The notes: generated from the sequence alone by a model not told the origin. Positions 1 through 8,603 are shown, counted from the first letter of the stretch. The stretch: DNA of 64,000 nt from Aureimonas sp. SA4125 (GCF_019973775.1 NZ_AP025032.1:1798001-1862000), one strand, 5' to 3'. Made by a program: numbers and translations.

Positions 1-169
1 AGGAATCGAAGCCGTGCGTCTCGCCCTCCATCACCTCGCCGGCGATCGCGAAGAAGGAGTAGATCGCAGCGGCTGCGATGCCAACCTTCGCGAGCGTTGC
101 TGCTTCGACATGGTCGCGGCCCCAGACGACCCAGGCACGGATGTCGAGAAGCGGAATGGGTGCGGGCAT
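1..169 (-). CDS. PAP2-type membrane phosphatase, N-terminal fragment
   Basis: The first 56 codons of a minus-strand gene that leaves the window at base 1. Its ATG is the complement of 167-169. The visible protein starts with a short polar stretch, then a hydrophobic segment, and ends in a motif of the form FAIAGEVMEGETHGFD. That motif resembles the N-terminal region of PAP2 superfamily membrane phosphatases (lipid phosphate or undecaprenyl diphosphate phosphatases). The catalytic KX6RP and SGH motifs would lie outside the window, so the family call rests on this N-terminus alone. It is divergent from the nicotinamidase gene, and the 215 bp between them must hold both promoters. Confidence 0.5.
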   Translation of the reverse strand, partial: MPAPIPLLDIRAWVVWGRDHVEAATLAKVGIAAAAIYSFFAIAGEVMEGETHGFDS

Positions 170-384
170 GTCGGTCCGATCGGCGAAGGCAGGGCAGGAA
201 CGGGTGGGGACGCAGGGTACGAGAAACGATATATGGGAGACGATCCCAGAGAACCAAACCAACTTGTCCCGGTGATGGCGGCAATTGGGCGGGCGCAAGG
301 GCTGCGACTGGTCTCCGGCAGGGGAACTGCTACTCATCGGGAAGGCAGCCGGGTGCCTGGTCCGGAGCGAGGGGAAGCGACAGG

Positions 385-1014
385 ATGCGAGGCATTTCAG
401 CACGGGACGCGCTTGTCGTGGTCGACCTGCAGAACGATTTTTGTCCGGGCGGGGCACTGGCGGTTGCCGACGGGCAGGCCGTCGTACCGCTGGTGAACCG
501 GATCGGCCAGGCGTTCGAGAACGTCGTCCTCACGCAGGACTGGCACCCGCCGGGCCACATCTCCTTCGCCTCGACGCATGGCAGGGCGCCGTTCGAGACG
601 GTGGAACTGGCCTACGGCACGCAGGTGCTGTGGCCGGACCACTGCCTCCAGGGCAGCGAAGGCGCCGCGTTTCATCCCGGCGTCGATCTGCGGGGAGCGC
701 AGACGATCGTGCGCAAGGGCTTTCGCCATTCCGTCGACAGCTATTCCGGCTTTGTCGAGGCCGACCGGACCTCGCCGACCGGCCTTGCCGGCTATCTCCG
801 CGAGCGCGGCGTCGAGCGGATCTTCGTCGCGGGTCTCGCGCTCGACTTCTGCGTCGCCTGGACCGCGGTCGACGGGCGCAACAAGGGGTTCGAGGTCGTG
901 CTTGTCGAGGACGCCTGCCGTGCCATCGACGTCGCCGGGTCGCTGGAGCGGGCGATCGCGGATATGGAGGCGGCAGGCGTCATCCGCACAGGCATGGGAG
1001 CGTTAGGTTTCTAA
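385..1014 (+). CDS. pncA: nicotinamidase (pyrazinamidase)
   Basis: A 209-residue cytoplasmic hydrolase of the isochorismatase-like superfamily. It converts nicotinamide to nicotinate and ammonia for NAD salvage. The catalytic triad is visible: Asp14 in VVVDLQNDF, Lys111 in VRKGF and Cys156 in LDFCV. The metal site is marked by Asp52 and His54 in TQDWHPPGH. The length matches the family. The ATG at 385 is preferred to an upstream in-frame start at 97 because homology begins just after it. The TAA stop sits inside the left arm of a hairpin belonging to a Rhizobiales repeat, which may act as the transcription terminator. Confidence 0.93.
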   Translation: MRGISARDALVVVDLQNDFCPGGALAVADGQAVVPLVNRIGQAFENVVLTQDWHPPGHISFASTHGRAPFETVELAYGTQVLWPDHCLQGSEGAAFHPGVDLRGAQTIVRKGFRHSVDSYSGFVEADRTSPTGLAGYLRERGVERIFVAGLALDFCVAWTAVDGRNKGFEVVLVEDACRAIDVAGSLERAIADMEAAGVIRTGMGALGF

Positions 1015-1115
1015 AGCGGGATGGGTTTTCTTCGAATCGCCGTCCCGCTTTAGTCCTTTGTTTCCGCATGATCTCTTTCCGAAAGCCGGAAGCCACCTTT
1101 CGGGATCATGCTCTA
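1011..1115. repeat. Rhizobiales-type mosaic palindromic repeat, two hairpins
   Basis: Hairpin 1 pairs CTAAAGCGGGA (1011-1021) with TCCCGCTTTAG (1043-1053), an exact 11-bp stem that contains the pncA stop codon. Hairpin 2 pairs GCATGATC (1066-1073) with GATCATGC (1104-1111), and its loop carries the TTTCCGAAAGCCGG / CCTTTCGGGATC pattern. This arrangement is the widespread intergenic repeat of Rhizobiales genomes as I know it. It may double as a terminator for pncA. Only this copy and a related shorter element at 1685 were noticed in the window. Confidence 0.75.
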
Positions 1116-1211
1116 GGTGTATGATCGCCGTCATCGACAACGAATACACTGGCAGCAGGTTGCGGTGGCAATCCTGGCTTCAGAATCATCAAGCGACCGA
1201 GGAATTTTTGC

Positions 1212-1664
1212 ATGGCCGACCCACAACCGCGCAAACCCTACCAGTTTCAGTGGGGAGATAGGGTCAGCCATTCCAACTTCGGTTTGGGTACGGTCAACGG
1301 GGTGCCTGTTGCCGTCGACGGAACCGACGCGTCTCCTCGCTTCAGCGTCGAGGATCGTGGCTGGAGGGTGCCGGTGGAATGGGACGATCCGGGACGAACG
1401 CCCGGATTGGTGAGCAGTGACTCCATCAAGATGATCGAGCGTCCCGACGCCAAAGGCGGCGCCTACTGGAACAATGAGTTCCAGACGCTTCTGGCTCAAC
1501 TCGCGAGCGCCCGATCAAGGACGGACGCCTATCTGGGCGAGGCGTTCCGGCATTCCCGGGGATCCCAGGTGGCCGCCATCCGCGAACTTGCCGAGGCCGA
1601 GCAGCAGATCCTCGCCAAGGTGCTCCAGTTCCTCAATGTGGATGAGACGGGCCGGCATGCCTGA
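1212..1664 (+). CDS. hypothetical protein with N-terminal CarD/UvrD-tail-like motif
   Basis: A 150-residue soluble protein with no signal peptide or membrane segment. Residues 13-27 read roughly WGDRVSHSNFGLGTV. This resembles the small beta-barrel found at the start of CarD-type RNA-polymerase binders and at the C-terminus of UvrD/PcrA helicases (DUF3553-like), so a protein- or nucleic-acid-contact module is plausible. The C-terminal half, from about residue 85, is helical and rich in Ala, Glu and Arg. The gene stands alone between two repeat elements. No function can be assigned. The ATG at 1212 follows an AT-rich stretch and a GAGG-like site at about 1199. Confidence 0.7.
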   Translation: MADPQPRKPYQFQWGDRVSHSNFGLGTVNGVPVAVDGTDASPRFSVEDRGWRVPVEWDDPGRTPGLVSSDSIKMIERPDAKGGAYWNNEFQTLLAQLASARSRTDAYLGEAFRHSRGSQVAAIRELAEAEQQILAKVLQFLNVDETGRHA

Positions 1665-1684
1665 CGCATCGGCGAGAGCCTAGA

Positions 1685-1725
1685 GCGCCGGGCGAAGAAG
1701 TGGGAACCGGTTTTTCGCCCGGCGC
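1685..1725. repeat. short palindromic intergenic repeat or terminator hairpin
   Basis: GCGCCGGGCGAA (1685-1696) pairs perfectly with TTCGCCCGGCGC (1714-1725) across a 17-nt loop containing GTGGGAACCGG. The element starts 20 bp after the stop of the preceding gene. The loop matches the core of the Rhizobiales repeat family, as does the element at 1011, with a different stem. It probably also ends transcription of the upstream gene, although no T-run follows. Confidence 0.65.
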
Positions 1726-1867
1726 GGCAACTCGAAAGCCGGCGTTTCGCGCGATCCCGGAAAATCGCCCGGAACGCTAGGTCGCGCGCTTCCCGCAGTA
1801 TCTTTTTGTTGCGCCTGTTGCCGCGAACAGGCGAAGGCCACCGTTGCGCCCGCGCAACCAATGCGCG

Positions 1868-2368
1868 TCACCAGAAGCGCGTTCCGGGCGGTCCCTTGAA
1901 GGGGCCGGCGAGGGAGCGGGTGATCCAGCCGCCGTAGAAGTCGCCCTCCTGCGGCGTCACTTTTTCGCCGTCGACGAAGCAGGCGTCGACCCGGCCGGCA
2001 TAGAAGGCGAAGAAGCCGGCGACGGCGGCAAAATCGGGCGTCGGCTGCGGGTAGGACCAGGCGGCATCCGCAACCCTGCGATCACCGACGACAAGGTCGT
2101 GATAGGCGGCGCCGCCTTTCCACTCGCAGAGTGTCCGCGTCGAGGCGGGCACCAGGAGGGCTGTCGCGACGTCCCCCGGCGGAAAATAGTAGGAGGGCGG
2201 ATGACTGGTCTCGATGGCACGATAGCCCCGCCGCGTCTCGGCGACGACGCGGTCGGCGAAGATCACCTGCAGCGTCGACGTGACGGGCTCGATGCGCGCC
2301 GGGCGTGGAAAGTCCCAGACGCTCTCCTGTCCGGGGGCGGGGGGGTCTCGGTGCGGGTGAGGGTTCAT
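1868..2368 (-). CDS. DUF427 domain-containing protein
   Basis: A 166-residue soluble protein. The motifs SYYFPPGDV, CEWKGGAAYHDL and AWSYPQPTPDF are characteristic of the DUF427 fold, a small beta-rich domain of unknown biochemical role. The start at 2368 (MNPHPHRD) is chosen because upstream codons give only low-complexity Arg-rich sequence. The gene stands alone: 230 bp upstream and about 200 bp downstream carry no other gene. Nothing in the neighbourhood suggests a function. Confidence 0.8.
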   Translation of the reverse strand: MNPHPHRDPPAPGQESVWDFPRPARIEPVTSTLQVIFADRVVAETRRGYRAIETSHPPSYYFPPGDVATALLVPASTRTLCEWKGGAAYHDLVVGDRRVADAAWSYPQPTPDFAAVAGFFAFYAGRVDACFVDGEKVTPQEGDFYGGWITRSLAGPFKGPPGTRFW

Positions 2369-2598
2369 CGGACCTATCTGGCGCGGCGAATGCGGGTGAC
2401 GAGGGCGCTGCCCGGAAGAAAAGCGTCGGCCGAAAGCGCCTGCGATGAATCGCCGTCTCAACTTCCGGAATCAGACTATCAGCAACCCGAATCAGTCTTG
2501 CAGAAAGGCGCGCCAAGCAACTGATCAGCCTGCCGGATCATCAGCCGAGCCATAGCGGCGGGAGCTGTCTGGCAGGTGCCTGCGGGTGACGTGCGGGT

Positions 2599-3453
2599 TC
2601 AATCCGGCTCGGGCGGCTGCGGGCTGACCAGCGCCGTCATGGCGCTGTCCGGATCGGTGAGGTCATCGATGACATCGTAGTGATGCCGGCCGGGGCTGAC
2701 CACGGTCCGCGTGGGGTGGCCGAGACCGTACCAGAGGTTGGCGAGAAGGGCGTTCTGGCGCAGGAACTCCGGCAGTTCGTCGCCGCCGACCCAGCAGGTG
2801 ACGGGAGCGGCGATCGCCGGGTCGAGCAGCGCCGGACTTTCCGCCCGCGCCTCCGCGCCATCGAGATGCAGCACGGCGTTCATCGCGGTGGCGCGGAGCG
2901 GCCGCAAATCGTGCACGCCGCTGATCGACAGGACGGCCGCGATGCGCGCGCGCACGTCGTCCGAGATCGGCGACGGCGCGGCCGCCATGCGGGCGACGAG
3001 ATGGCCGCCGGCGGAGTGGCCGGCCAATGTGATGGGGCCGTCGACCTTCGCCGCGACATGCTCCAGGAATGCCCCGATCTCCTTGACGATGTCGCCGATC
3101 CGAACGTCCGGGCAGAGTGTGTAGCTGGGAATGGCGACGGCAAAGCCGCGGGCCAGCGGTCCCCCGGCCAGATGCGAGAACAGGCTCTTGTCGAACCGCT
3201 GCCAGTAGCCGCCATGCACGAAGACGAAGAGACCGCGCGGCGGGTGCACGGGCAGGAAGAAGTCGTAGGCCTGCCTTGCGCCGCCGCCATAGGGCTGGTC
3301 GAGACTGCCGCGCCCGTCCGCCATCAGCGCCGCGCGAAAGCTCTCGGCCGCTGCGGTCCAGGCGGGCGCGAAGCGCTCCGAACCCTTCACGGCGCCGGAA
3401 TTGGAATAGGCGGTGTCGTGGTCCTCGAGGCGCGTCGTCGCATCGATCTTCAT
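2599..3453 (-). CDS. alpha/beta hydrolase, kynurenine formamidase-like
   Basis: A 284-residue alpha/beta hydrolase. The oxyanion motif HGGYW and nucleophile elbow GHSAGG are those of the arylformamidase (AFMID) branch, which hydrolyses N-formylkynurenine. The other acid and base residues probably include His in SPGRHHYDV near the C-terminus. There is no signal peptide, so the enzyme is cytoplasmic. The start at 3453 (MKIDATT) lies just after a purine-rich GAGGAGACC on the coding strand. It is divergent from an amidase gene, and no other tryptophan-catabolism gene is nearby, so the true substrate may be another small ester or amide. Confidence 0.75.
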   Translation of the reverse strand: MKIDATTRLEDHDTAYSNSGAVKGSERFAPAWTAAAESFRAALMADGRGSLDQPYGGGARQAYDFFLPVHPPRGLFVFVHGGYWQRFDKSLFSHLAGGPLARGFAVAIPSYTLCPDVRIGDIVKEIGAFLEHVAAKVDGPITLAGHSAGGHLVARMAAAPSPISDDVRARIAAVLSISGVHDLRPLRATAMNAVLHLDGAEARAESPALLDPAIAAPVTCWVGGDELPEFLRQNALLANLWYGLGHPTRTVVSPGRHHYDVIDDLTDPDSAMTALVSPQPPEPD

Positions 3454-3577
3454 GGTGGTCTCCTCGCTGGCTCCGCGGGGCGGAGAGGGGTCGTGCGCCT
3501 GAGGAGACATTGCTCATCTGCGCCTGCGGTGGCAACAAGGCTGACGGCTATCGGTTGCCGGCAACAGGGGAGAGACG

Positions 3578-4747
3578 ATGCTTTTGGATGATACGGTCGG
3601 CGCCTTCCTTCCCTATCCCGCCGTCCCCGTGGTCTCGGCAAAGGAGGGCGTGCTCGCCGGCCTGCGCCTCGGGGTCAAGGACCTTTACGACGTCGCAGGC
3701 TACCGCACCGGCTGCGGAAGTCCCTTCATCCTTGCCGCGAGCGCGGTGAAGACGAGGACGGCCCCTTCGATCCAGAAGCTTCTCGATGCGGGTGCCACCT
3801 TCGTCGGCAAGACCCAGACCGACGAACTCGCCTGGTCGCTCTTCGGCATGAATCCGCATTTCGGCACGCCGGTGAACAGCGCCGCCCCCGACCGGATCCC
3901 CGGAGGTTCCTCGTCGGGCTCGGCCGCGGCCGTCGCGGCCAATCTCGTCGACATCGGCATCGGCAGCGATACCGGCGGATCGGTCAGGGCGCCGGCAAGC
4001 TTCTGCGGCCTCTGGAGTTTTCGTCCGAGCCACGGGCGGATTTCGCTCGACGGGTGCATGGCGCTCGCCGAGAGCTTCGACACGCTCGGCTTCTTCTCCC
4101 GCGACGCCGCGACGCTGACGAAGACCGGCGCCGTGCTCCTGGGCGACGATTCGTCTCCTCTGCCGGCGTCGCCGCGCCTATTGCGAGCGGGCGACATGTT
4201 CGCGCGGATGGCGGGCGATGCCCGCGCCGTGCTCGATGAAGCCTCGGCCGGGATCCCGGCGCCGGATGTCGACGTCTATGCGGGCCTCGGCGCCGAAACG
4301 GTCTACGACGCCTTCCGCATCCTGCAGGCACGCGAAATCCTGCGCGCCTTCGGCCCGTGGATCGACAGGGTTCGCCCGGCGCTCGGCAGCGCGGTCGCGG
4401 CACGATTTGCCTATGCGCGCTCGCTGACGGACGAGCAGGAAGAGACGGCGGATGGGGTGCGCGCGCGCTTTCGCGCCGCCATCGACGCGCTGCTCGGCGA
4501 GGACGGCGTCCTGATCGCGCCAGCGGTCCACGACGCGCCATTCCGTCTCGACGCAGGCGCGGACGTCCACGAGACCTTCCGCCGCGACGCGATCACCCTC
4601 CTGTCCGTCGCCGGTCTCGCCGGCCTTCCGCAGGTGACCCTTCCGGCGGGCCGTGCGAATGGCGGGCCCATCGGCCTGTCGCTGATCGGACCGCGCGGCT
4701 CGGACGCCTCGCTCATCGCGCTGGCCACCCGCCTCTTCGTGCGCTGA
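3578..4747 (+). CDS. amidase (amidase signature family)
   Basis: A 389-residue amidase-signature enzyme with the complete Ser-cisSer-Lys triad: Lys34 in GVKDLYD, Ser111 in the GGSSSGS loop and Ser135 in GSDTGGSVRAPA. It is shorter than GatA-type amidases (about 480 residues). The length and the compact C-terminus resemble stand-alone amidases such as the plant AMI1 or indoleacetamide hydrolase group. It is cytoplasmic, with no leader. The substrate is unknown, and the only neighbours are the divergent formamidase-like hydrolase and a transglutaminase-like protein. Confidence 0.85.
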   Translation: MLLDDTVGAFLPYPAVPVVSAKEGVLAGLRLGVKDLYDVAGYRTGCGSPFILAASAVKTRTAPSIQKLLDAGATFVGKTQTDELAWSLFGMNPHFGTPVNSAAPDRIPGGSSSGSAAAVAANLVDIGIGSDTGGSVRAPASFCGLWSFRPSHGRISLDGCMALAESFDTLGFFSRDAATLTKTGAVLLGDDSSPLPASPRLLRAGDMFARMAGDARAVLDEASAGIPAPDVDVYAGLGAETVYDAFRILQAREILRAFGPWIDRVRPALGSAVAARFAYARSLTDEQEETADGVRARFRAAIDALLGEDGVLIAPAVHDAPFRLDAGADVHETFRRDAITLLSVAGLAGLPQVTLPAGRANGGPIGLSLIGPRGSDASLIALATRLFVR

Positions 4748-4939
4748 ACCCGCAGGCAATCCCTCCGACGGGCTTGGGATCGGCGGAGGGCCGGACGCAA
4801 TACGGGCCGGAGCGATCAAAACCACCCGCCGCGGCGTCGCGATTCTTCTGCTGCCGATGAAACCATGGCACACTGCTTGCATTGCCTGCCATGCGGGCGG
4901 AAGCCCGTTTTGCGGGGAAGGCTTGCTGGTGGAGATCCA

Positions 4940-5764
4940 ATGAAAATTCGTGCTGGTTTCGATGTGGCCTATGAGTGCTGGCAACCGACGCCGATGCTGC
5001 TGGTGCTCAATATCCACCCGTCGCGCCGGGTCGACCTCCTGACGGAACAGACGCTGACCTTCGACCGGGATATCGAGGCCTGGGACTATGTCGACGGTTT
5101 CGGCAATGCCTGCAGCCGCATCATGGCGCCGCCCGGACTGACGACGATATCGACCCGCTTCGACGTCTACGACAGCGGCCAGCCCGACATCGCCGCCTGG
5201 GACGCGATCCAGCACGACATCAAGGACCTGCCGGACGAGGTTCTCGTCTTCCTCCTCGGCAGTCGCTACTGCGATACCGACCGTCTCGGCAATTTTGCCT
5301 GGTCGCAGTTTTCCAACACGCCGCTCGGCTGGGGCCGCGTCCAGGCGATCTGCGACTTCGTGCACAACCATATCCGGTTCGACTACCAGCTCGCGGACGC
5401 GACGCGTTCGGCCTTCGGCGGCTTTTCGGAAAGGGTCGGCGTCTGCCGCGATTTCGCGCATCTCGCCATAACCCTGTGCCGATGCATGAACATTCCAGCG
5501 CGCTACTGCACCGGCTACCTCGGTGACATCGGCGTTCCCGCCGTGCCGTGTCCGATGGATTTCAGCGCCTGGTTCGAAGTCTATCTCGGCGGCCACTGGT
5601 ACACCTTCGACGCCCGGCACAACGCGCCGCGCATCGGGCGCATCCTGATGGGAATCGGCCGCGATGCGACCGACGTGGCGCTGACCACGCATTTCGGACC
5701 GACGCGGCTGGCGCGCTTCGACGTCATCACCGACGAGATTCTGCCGGAGACCGCCGAGAGTTAG
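4940..5764 (+). CDS. transglutaminase-like (COG1305) family protein
   Basis: A 274-residue protein with a transglutaminase-like core of the bacterial COG1305 type. The nucleophile Cys169 lies in GVCRDFAH and the acid Asp224 in YTFDARHN. The position usually occupied by the catalytic His in the family HAW motif is Ser209 in DFSAWFEVYL. Either His219 substitutes, or activity is altered, or this is normal for the subfamily. The start at 4940 follows GGTGGAGATCC, and a longer in-frame ORF upstream has no homology. No secretion signal is seen. The gene is alone, with a 173-bp gap to modA. Confidence 0.8.
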   Translation: MKIRAGFDVAYECWQPTPMLLVLNIHPSRRVDLLTEQTLTFDRDIEAWDYVDGFGNACSRIMAPPGLTTISTRFDVYDSGQPDIAAWDAIQHDIKDLPDEVLVFLLGSRYCDTDRLGNFAWSQFSNTPLGWGRVQAICDFVHNHIRFDYQLADATRSAFGGFSERVGVCRDFAHLAITLCRCMNIPARYCTGYLGDIGVPAVPCPMDFSAWFEVYLGGHWYTFDARHNAPRIGRILMGIGRDATDVALTTHFGPTRLARFDVITDEILPETAES

Positions 5765-5863
5765 GCTGCGGCGACAAGGACCGGCAGGCGCGTGTGTTCG
5801 AGGTCCCCGCAGCGAGCCCGTCGCTCGCCGCCCGGCGCTGCCGCTTTGTCGTGGCGGGGCAGC

Positions 5864-5883
5864 GATATATCCGCCGAAATATC
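5864..5883. promoter_or_regulatory. Mo-box-like palindrome 1 upstream of modA
   Basis: GATAT (5864-5868) and ATATC (5879-5883) form an inverted repeat with a 10-bp centre. This resembles ModE-type operators, which are TA-rich half-sites in inverted repeat. It lies 55 bp before the modA start. A second palindrome of the same 20-bp span follows 45 bp centre to centre. A ModE-type regulator is encoded just downstream of modC, so autoregulation of molybdate uptake is likely. Confidence 0.6.
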
Positions 5884-5908
5884 ACGGCTTGCTGCCATCG
5901 GTTTTGCG

Positions 5909-5928
5909 CTATATTTCTGGGGATATAG
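5909..5928. promoter_or_regulatory. Mo-box-like palindrome 2 overlapping the modA leader
   Basis: CTATAT (5909-5914) pairs exactly with ATATAG (5923-5928). The symmetry extends with one interruption to GC on both flanks. The span equals that of box 1. It ends 9 bp before the first possible modA start, so a bound regulator would block the promoter or ribosome entry. Confidence 0.65.
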
Positions 5929-5937
5929 TGCTGTCGA

Positions 5938-6741
5938 ATGGGGCTTGGCCTGATGTGGGATGGATCGTTGCGTCGCATCGCAGGCCTGGCTGCCGTCTTG
6001 GCGCTCTGCCTGGGTCAACCCGCCCGGGCGCTTGCGGAGCCTGTCGTCTTCGCCGCCGCCAGCATGAAGACGGCGCTCGACGAGGTGGCGGGAGCCTGGC
6101 GCCGGGAGACGGGGAAAACCGTCGCCATCTCCTACGCGGCGAGTTCCGCCCTTGCCCGGCAGATCGAGGCGGGTGCGCCGGCCGATCTCTTCATCTCGGC
6201 CGACCAGGACTGGATGGATTATCTCGCCGAGCGCAAGCTGATCGAGCCGGCGACTCGCACCGACCTCCTCGGCAATTCGATCGTGCTCGTCGCGCCGAAG
6301 GGTTCGGGCGCCGACGTCGCCATCACGAACGGGTTTCCGCTGGCGACCCTCCTCGGTGACGGCCGGCTTGCCATGGCCAATGTCGACGCGGTCCCCGCCG
6401 GCAGATACGGCAAGGCGGCGCTCGACACTCTCGGCGTATGGGAGAGCGTGAAGGACCGGCTGGCGCAGGCGGAGAACGTACGCGCGGCGCTCGTCCTCGT
6501 CGCCCGCGGCGAGACGCCGCTCGGCATCGTCTACGCCACCGACGCCGCCGCCGAGGCGGGCGTAAGCGTCGTCGGCGTCTTCCCGGAAAACGCCCACGAG
6601 CCGATCGTCTATCCCGTTGCCCTGACGGCGGAGGCGGCTGATCCGGACGCTGCAGCCTTTCTGGCTTTCCTCCAGGGTGGCACGGCCAGGGCGCTCTTCG
6701 AAGAGCAGGGCTTTACCGTTCTCGCCGCGGCTGCGAAGTAG
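5938..6741 (+). CDS. modA: molybdate ABC transporter, periplasmic binding protein
   Basis: A 267-residue ModA. A signal peptide covers about residues 1-33 (hydrophobic IAGLAAVLALCL, then ARALAEP). The mature start VVFAAASMKTALDEV is the family signature. Further ModA hallmarks are SYAASSALARQIEAGAPADLFISA and the C-terminal PEN...PIVYPVAL region. It binds molybdate (and usually tungstate) in the periplasm and feeds ModBC. Two starts are possible: ATG 5938 or ATG 5953 (MWDGSLRR), the latter giving a more typical leader. It is the first gene of modABC, 33 bp before modB. Confidence 0.93.
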   Translation: MGLGLMWDGSLRRIAGLAAVLALCLGQPARALAEPVVFAAASMKTALDEVAGAWRRETGKTVAISYAASSALARQIEAGAPADLFISADQDWMDYLAERKLIEPATRTDLLGNSIVLVAPKGSGADVAITNGFPLATLLGDGRLAMANVDAVPAGRYGKAALDTLGVWESVKDRLAQAENVRAALVLVARGETPLGIVYATDAAAEAGVSVVGVFPENAHEPIVYPVALTAEAADPDAAAFLAFLQGGTARALFEEQGFTVLAAAAK

Positions 6742-6774
6742 GGCTGGCCGGCATTTACAGGCCCGGGGAGACGA

Positions 6775-7482
6775 GTGATCGTGGACTGGCTGGCATTGAG
6801 CCCGGAGGAGTGGACGGCGGTGCGGCTCAGCATCCGCGTCGCGTTCGTCGCCATGGTCGCCAGCCTGCCCCTCGGCCTTCTCCTCGCCTACGTGCTGGCC
6901 CGCGGCGAGTTCTGGGGCAAGGCCTGGCTGAACGGCCTCGTTCACCTGCCGCTGGTGCTGCCGCCCGTCGTCACCGGCTATCTCCTCCTGATCGGCTTCG
7001 GCCGGCGCGGACCGATCGGGGCCTTTCTCGAGGCGCATTTCGGCATCGTGTTCTCGTTTCGCTGGACGGGCGCGGCGCTCGCCTGCGCGGTGATGGGCCT
7101 GCCGCTGATGGTGCGGGCGATCCGCCTCTCCATCGAAGCGGTGGATCGCCGGCTGGAGGATGCCGCCGGCACGCTCGGCGCCCATCCCGCCATGGTCTTC
7201 CTGACCATCACGCTGCCGCTGATCCTGCCCGGCATCATCGCCGGGATGATCCTCTCCTTCGCCAAGGCGATGGGCGAGTTCGGCGCGACGATCACCTTCG
7301 TCTCCGCCATTCCCGGCGAGACGCAGACGCTTCCGGCCGCGATCTACGGCTTTCTGCAGGTGCCCGGCGGCGATGCCGGCGCGCTCAGGCTGACGCTGGT
7401 GTCGATCGTGATCTCGATGGCCGCCCTGATGCTTTCGGAATTTCTGGCGCGGCGCGTCGGCCGGCGGATCGAGCGGGCATGA
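6775..7482 (+). CDS. modB: molybdate ABC transporter permease
   Basis: A 235-residue inner-membrane permease with about five membrane segments. The EAA loop is EDAAGTLGAHP and the conserved cytoplasmic stretch FAKAMGEFGATI is typical of ModB. The start is a GTG at 6775 behind GGGGAGACGA. It overlaps modC by 4 bp (ATGA), which indicates translational coupling. Confidence 0.93.
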   Translation: MIVDWLALSPEEWTAVRLSIRVAFVAMVASLPLGLLLAYVLARGEFWGKAWLNGLVHLPLVLPPVVTGYLLLIGFGRRGPIGAFLEAHFGIVFSFRWTGAALACAVMGLPLMVRAIRLSIEAVDRRLEDAAGTLGAHPAMVFLTITLPLILPGIIAGMILSFAKAMGEFGATITFVSAIPGETQTLPAAIYGFLQVPGGDAGALRLTLVSIVISMAALMLSEFLARRVGRRIERA

Positions 7483-8603
7483 CCGTCGCGATCGACCTGC
7501 GGCACCGGCTCGGCGACTTCTCCCTCGACGTCCGCTTCGACAGCGCCGGCGGGCTCACCGCCTTGTTCGGCCCGTCCGGCTCCGGCAAGACCTCGCTCGT
7601 CAACCTCGTTGGCGGCCTGATGCGCCCGGACGAGGGGACGATCGCGGTCGGCGGACAAGTGCTCGTCGACACCGGGAAAGGGGTCTTCGTGCCCAAACAC
7701 CGTCGACGGCTCGGCTATGTCTTCCAGGATGCGCGGCTGTTTCCCCATCTCACCGTCCGGCAGAACCTCGTCTATGGCCGCTGGTTCACGCCCCGGGAGG
7801 AGCGCTACCAGTCCTTCGACCGGGTGGTGGACCTGCTCGGCATCGCGCCGCTGCTGGAGCGGCGGCCGAGCCTCCTGTCGGGCGGCGAACGCCAGCGCGT
7901 CGCCATCGGCCGGGCGCTGATCGCCAGTCCCCGTCTCCTCCTGATGGACGAGCCCCTGGCCGCGCTCGACGAGGCCCGCAAGGCGGAGATCCTGCCCTAT
8001 ATCCGGCGCCTGCGCGACGAAGCGGGCATCCCGATCCTCTACGTCAGCCATTCCGTCGCCGAGGTGCTGCAATTGGCATCGATGGTGGTCGTTCTCTCGG
8101 CCGGACGCGTCGTCGCCGAAGGCGATCCGGCGGCGACGCTGCGCCGTCTCGACCTCTATCCCATGACCGAAGAGGTCGAGGCCGGCAGCATCGTCGACAC
8201 CAGGGTCGAGCGCCACGACGAGCATTTCGGCCTGACGCATCTGGCCTCGGCGGCGGGCACGCTGCAGGTGCCGCTGCTGGCGGACGCGATCGGCACCCCG
8301 GTGCGGCTGCGGCTGCGGACCCGCGACGTGATGATCGCCACGCGGCGCCCCGAGGGCCTCAGCGCGCTGAACATTCTCTCCGGCACGATCAGGGCGATCA
8401 CCGACAGCGGTCCGACCTCGGCGGACATCCGGCTCGACTGCCACGGCACCGAAATCTCCGCCCGCATCACCCGGCAATCCGTCGCCATGCTGGACCTCTC
8501 GGTCGGCCTCCCGGTCCACGCCGTCGTCAAGACGATCTCCTTCGACCGCGGCGGTGGGGAGCGGGGCGGGCCTCGCGGAGAGGACCGCGACGCGTCTCCG
8601 TGA
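7479..8603 (+). CDS. modC: molybdate ABC transporter ATP-binding protein
   Basis: A 374-residue ATPase. Walker A is GPSGSGKTS near residues 31-39, the Q-loop is in YVFQDARLF, the signature is LSGGERQR, and Walker B is LLLMDEPLAALD. The C-terminal 110 residues carry a Mop/TOBE domain (LNILSGTIRAI...ISARITRQS) that usually binds molybdate. It completes modABC. The sensory Mop domain is here in ModC while the adjacent regulator lacks one. Confidence 0.93.
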   Translation: MTVAIDLRHRLGDFSLDVRFDSAGGLTALFGPSGSGKTSLVNLVGGLMRPDEGTIAVGGQVLVDTGKGVFVPKHRRRLGYVFQDARLFPHLTVRQNLVYGRWFTPREERYQSFDRVVDLLGIAPLLERRPSLLSGGERQRVAIGRALIASPRLLLMDEPLAALDEARKAEILPYIRRLRDEAGIPILYVSHSVAEVLQLASMVVVLSAGRVVAEGDPAATLRRLDLYPMTEEVEAGSIVDTRVERHDEHFGLTHLASAAGTLQVPLLADAIGTPVRLRLRTRDVMIATRRPEGLSALNILSGTIRAITDSGPTSADIRLDCHGTEISARITRQSVAMLDLSVGLPVHAVVKTISFDRGGGERGGPRGEDRDASP

